From JANOBJ01 sp031411575 (GTDB lineage Bacteria; Pseudomonadota; Gammaproteobacteria; Burkholderiales; Burkholderiaceae_C), in the NCBI GenBank assembly GCA_031411575.1, contig JANOBJ010000158.1, positions 1 to 7,480 of the forward strand: a DNA stretch of 7,480 bases, given 5' to 3'. A model generated the notes under the pieces. It was not told the DNA's origin, ran no database searches, and was given only the letters and a program-made list of their open reading frames with translations. A program made the position numbers and the translations under genes. Each line of letters starts with the position of its first letter. The first letter of the stretch is position 1. Below, piece after piece: positions 6,649-7,480 of the stretch.

Positions 6649-6688
6649 CTCCCCGGAAGGCGGCAGGGGGGTCAGCGCAGCCTTCCGG
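6649..6688 (-). promoter_or_regulatory. Inverted repeat touching the ribosome-binding site of the MipA-like gene
   Basis: A perfect 8-bp inverted repeat, CCGGAAGG (6653-6660) and CCTTCCGG (6681-6688), is separated by 20 bases. One further C-G pair (6661 with 6680) could extend it to 9 bp. In the - strand message the 3' arm runs straight into the Shine-Dalgarno GGGGAG (complement of 6649-6654) and shares its first two G's. A folded hairpin could limit ribosome access; as DNA the repeat could instead bind a dimeric regulator. The sequence shows the symmetry and the overlap; the regulatory role is inference. Confidence 0.45.
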
Positions 6689-6733
6689 TTGTCAGTCTCG
6701 CCGTTTCAGCGCTGGCAGGCAAGCGCGGGGAAA

Positions 6734-6746
6734 TGGCGTCGCGCCA
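6734..6746 (-). terminator. Possible weak terminator after the C-factor-like SDR
   Basis: On the - strand, 17 bases after the SDR stop codon, TGGCG-CGA-CGCCA (complement of 6734-6746) forms a 5-bp perfect hairpin followed directly by TTT. The stem is short and the T-run is only three, so read-through into the MipA-like gene is likely. An overlapping alternative stem, GGCGT/ACGCC, uses the same region. Confidence 0.25.
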
Positions 6747-6763
6747 ACGCCACGCACGGGCCT

Positions 6764-7480
6764 TTACCAGGGGATCGGAGCGCCGCGGTAGTCCCAAAAC
6801 CCGCCGGTTTGCGGCGGCGTCAAGGCGGAGACCACGTCCAGCAACTCGCCGGCCGCCACCTCGGGCGGGCGCACCTGCAGGCCCGTTTTGGCAAATGGCT
6901 CCGACAGCGCCGTGGCCACGGTGCCGGGGTGCAGCGCCACGCAGATGCTCTGGCGGTTGCGCCGGGTCAGCTCGATCGAGGCCGTCCGGACCAGTTGGTT
7001 GAGCGCCGCCTTGGATGCGCGGTAGCCGTACCAGCCGCCCAGCGCGTTGTCGCCGACGCTGCCGACCCGGGCCGACATGAACGCCGCCGTTGCGGCGCCC
7101 TCGCGGGCCAACAGCGGGAAAAAGTGCTTGACCAGCAGCGCCGGGCCGATGGCGTTGACCTCGAACACCTGCCGCAGGTAGGCCGCGTCAAGCTGGCTCC
7201 AGCTGCGCTCGGGGCCCTGCCCGCCCTGGTGCAGGAAGCCGCTGGCCACCACCAACAGACGCAACGGGGCGCTGGCGGCCGCGCACTCCCCGGCGATAGC
7301 TGCCGCCGCAGCCGCGATGTTGGCTTCGTCGGCCAGGTCCAGCGGCGGCGCAGACGTGCGTGACAGCCCCCGCACCAGGCGATGGCCGCCACGCTGCCGC
7401 AGCCCGTCCAGCAATGCTGTCCCGAGCCCGCCCGAAGCCCCGATGACCAGCGCCGTGCCGGGCGCCGAGGATGCAGTGGA
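6764..7480 (-). CDS. SDR family oxidoreductase, C-factor (CsgA)-like, start outside window
   Basis: The frame is open to the last base of the window with no ATG, GTG or TTG before the cofactor motif, so the start codon lies beyond 7480; the TTG at 7412-7414 is an internal leucine. About 238 residues are visible, most of a usual SDR of this type. The Rossmann motif GASGGLG is encoded at 7421-7441, preceded by ALVI. LLVVASGFLH replaces the classical NNAG strand, as is common in C-factor-like SDRs. The catalytic groups are Asn in EVNAIGP, Ser in SARVGS, and Tyr and Lys in YRASK (7010-7024), followed by ALHPGTV. The enzyme should be a soluble NAD(P)-dependent oxidoreductase. Its substrate cannot be read from the sequence, and the developmental signalling role of Myxococcus CsgA should not be transferred. 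It ends with TAA, 123 bases before the MipA-like start. It is clearly a different SDR subtype from the RhlG-like gene. Confidence 0.88.
   Translation of the reverse strand, partial: STASSAPGTALVIGASGGLGTALLDGLRQRGGHRLVRGLSRTSAPPLDLADEANIAAAAAAIAGECAAASAPLRLLVVASGFLHQGGQGPERSWSQLDAAYLRQVFEVNAIGPALLVKHFFPLLAREGAATAAFMSARVGSVGDNALGGWYGYRASKAALNQLVRTASIELTRRNRQSICVALHPGTVATALSEPFAKTGLQVRPPEVAAGELLDVVSALTPPQTGGFWDYRGAPIPW

Noticed and set aside
6485..7363. 292-codon open frame on the + strand
   Set aside because: It is antisense to two well-supported - strand genes (MipA-like and SDR) and has a compositionally biased product without family features.
7412..7414. TTG as start codon of the C-factor-like SDR
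   Set aside because: The Rossmann motif GASGGLG is encoded upstream at 7421-7441 in the same frame, so the true start is beyond the window.

Overview
The window is GC-rich and densely coding. Five protein genes fill almost all of it, two on the + strand and three on the - strand, and the two blocks converge near 3934-3959. Base composition, gene types and a short GC-rich double-hairpin repeat that I associate with Comamonadaceae genomes (Acidovorax, Polaromonas, Variovorax, Hydrogenophaga relatives) suggest a betaproteobacterium of the order Burkholderiales. That placement is inference; no rRNA or other marker gene is present.

Left half, + strand: position 1 falls inside a gene for fused isobutyryl-CoA mutase (IcmF). 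This is a B12-dependent carbon-skeleton mutase joined to its own G-protein chaperone. The start of its B12-binding domain lies upstream of the window and its stop is at 3052-3054. After a 111-base gap rich in small inverted repeats comes a complete short-chain dehydrogenase/reductase (SDR) resembling RhlG (3166-3933). Both fit acyl-CoA or ketoacyl metabolism, but they are not tightly coupled.

Right half, - strand, in order of transcription: an SDR of the C-factor/CsgA-like type whose start lies beyond 7480, a MipA/OmpV-family outer-membrane beta-barrel protein (6640-5726), and a 568-residue CorA-superfamily membrane protein with a GMN motif (5666-3960). Gaps of 123 and 59 bases allow either one transcript or several. 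No clear functional theme links the three.

The most notable observation is inside icmF. About 102 bases (roughly 475-576), carrying two adjacent GC-rich hairpins, appear to be inserted in frame in the GTPase domain, between the GDRIRM segment and the MRSLATR segment that are normally only a few residues apart. It looks like a dispersed palindromic repeat tolerated, or used, inside a conserved enzyme. Smaller points are an inverted repeat that covers the edge of the ribosome-binding site of the MipA-like gene, the unusual C-terminus and long leader of that protein, and the large cytoplasmic domain of the CorA-like protein. I found no CRISPR array, tRNA, rRNA, insertion sequence, phage gene or defence system, and no evidence of an entirely new multi-gene system.
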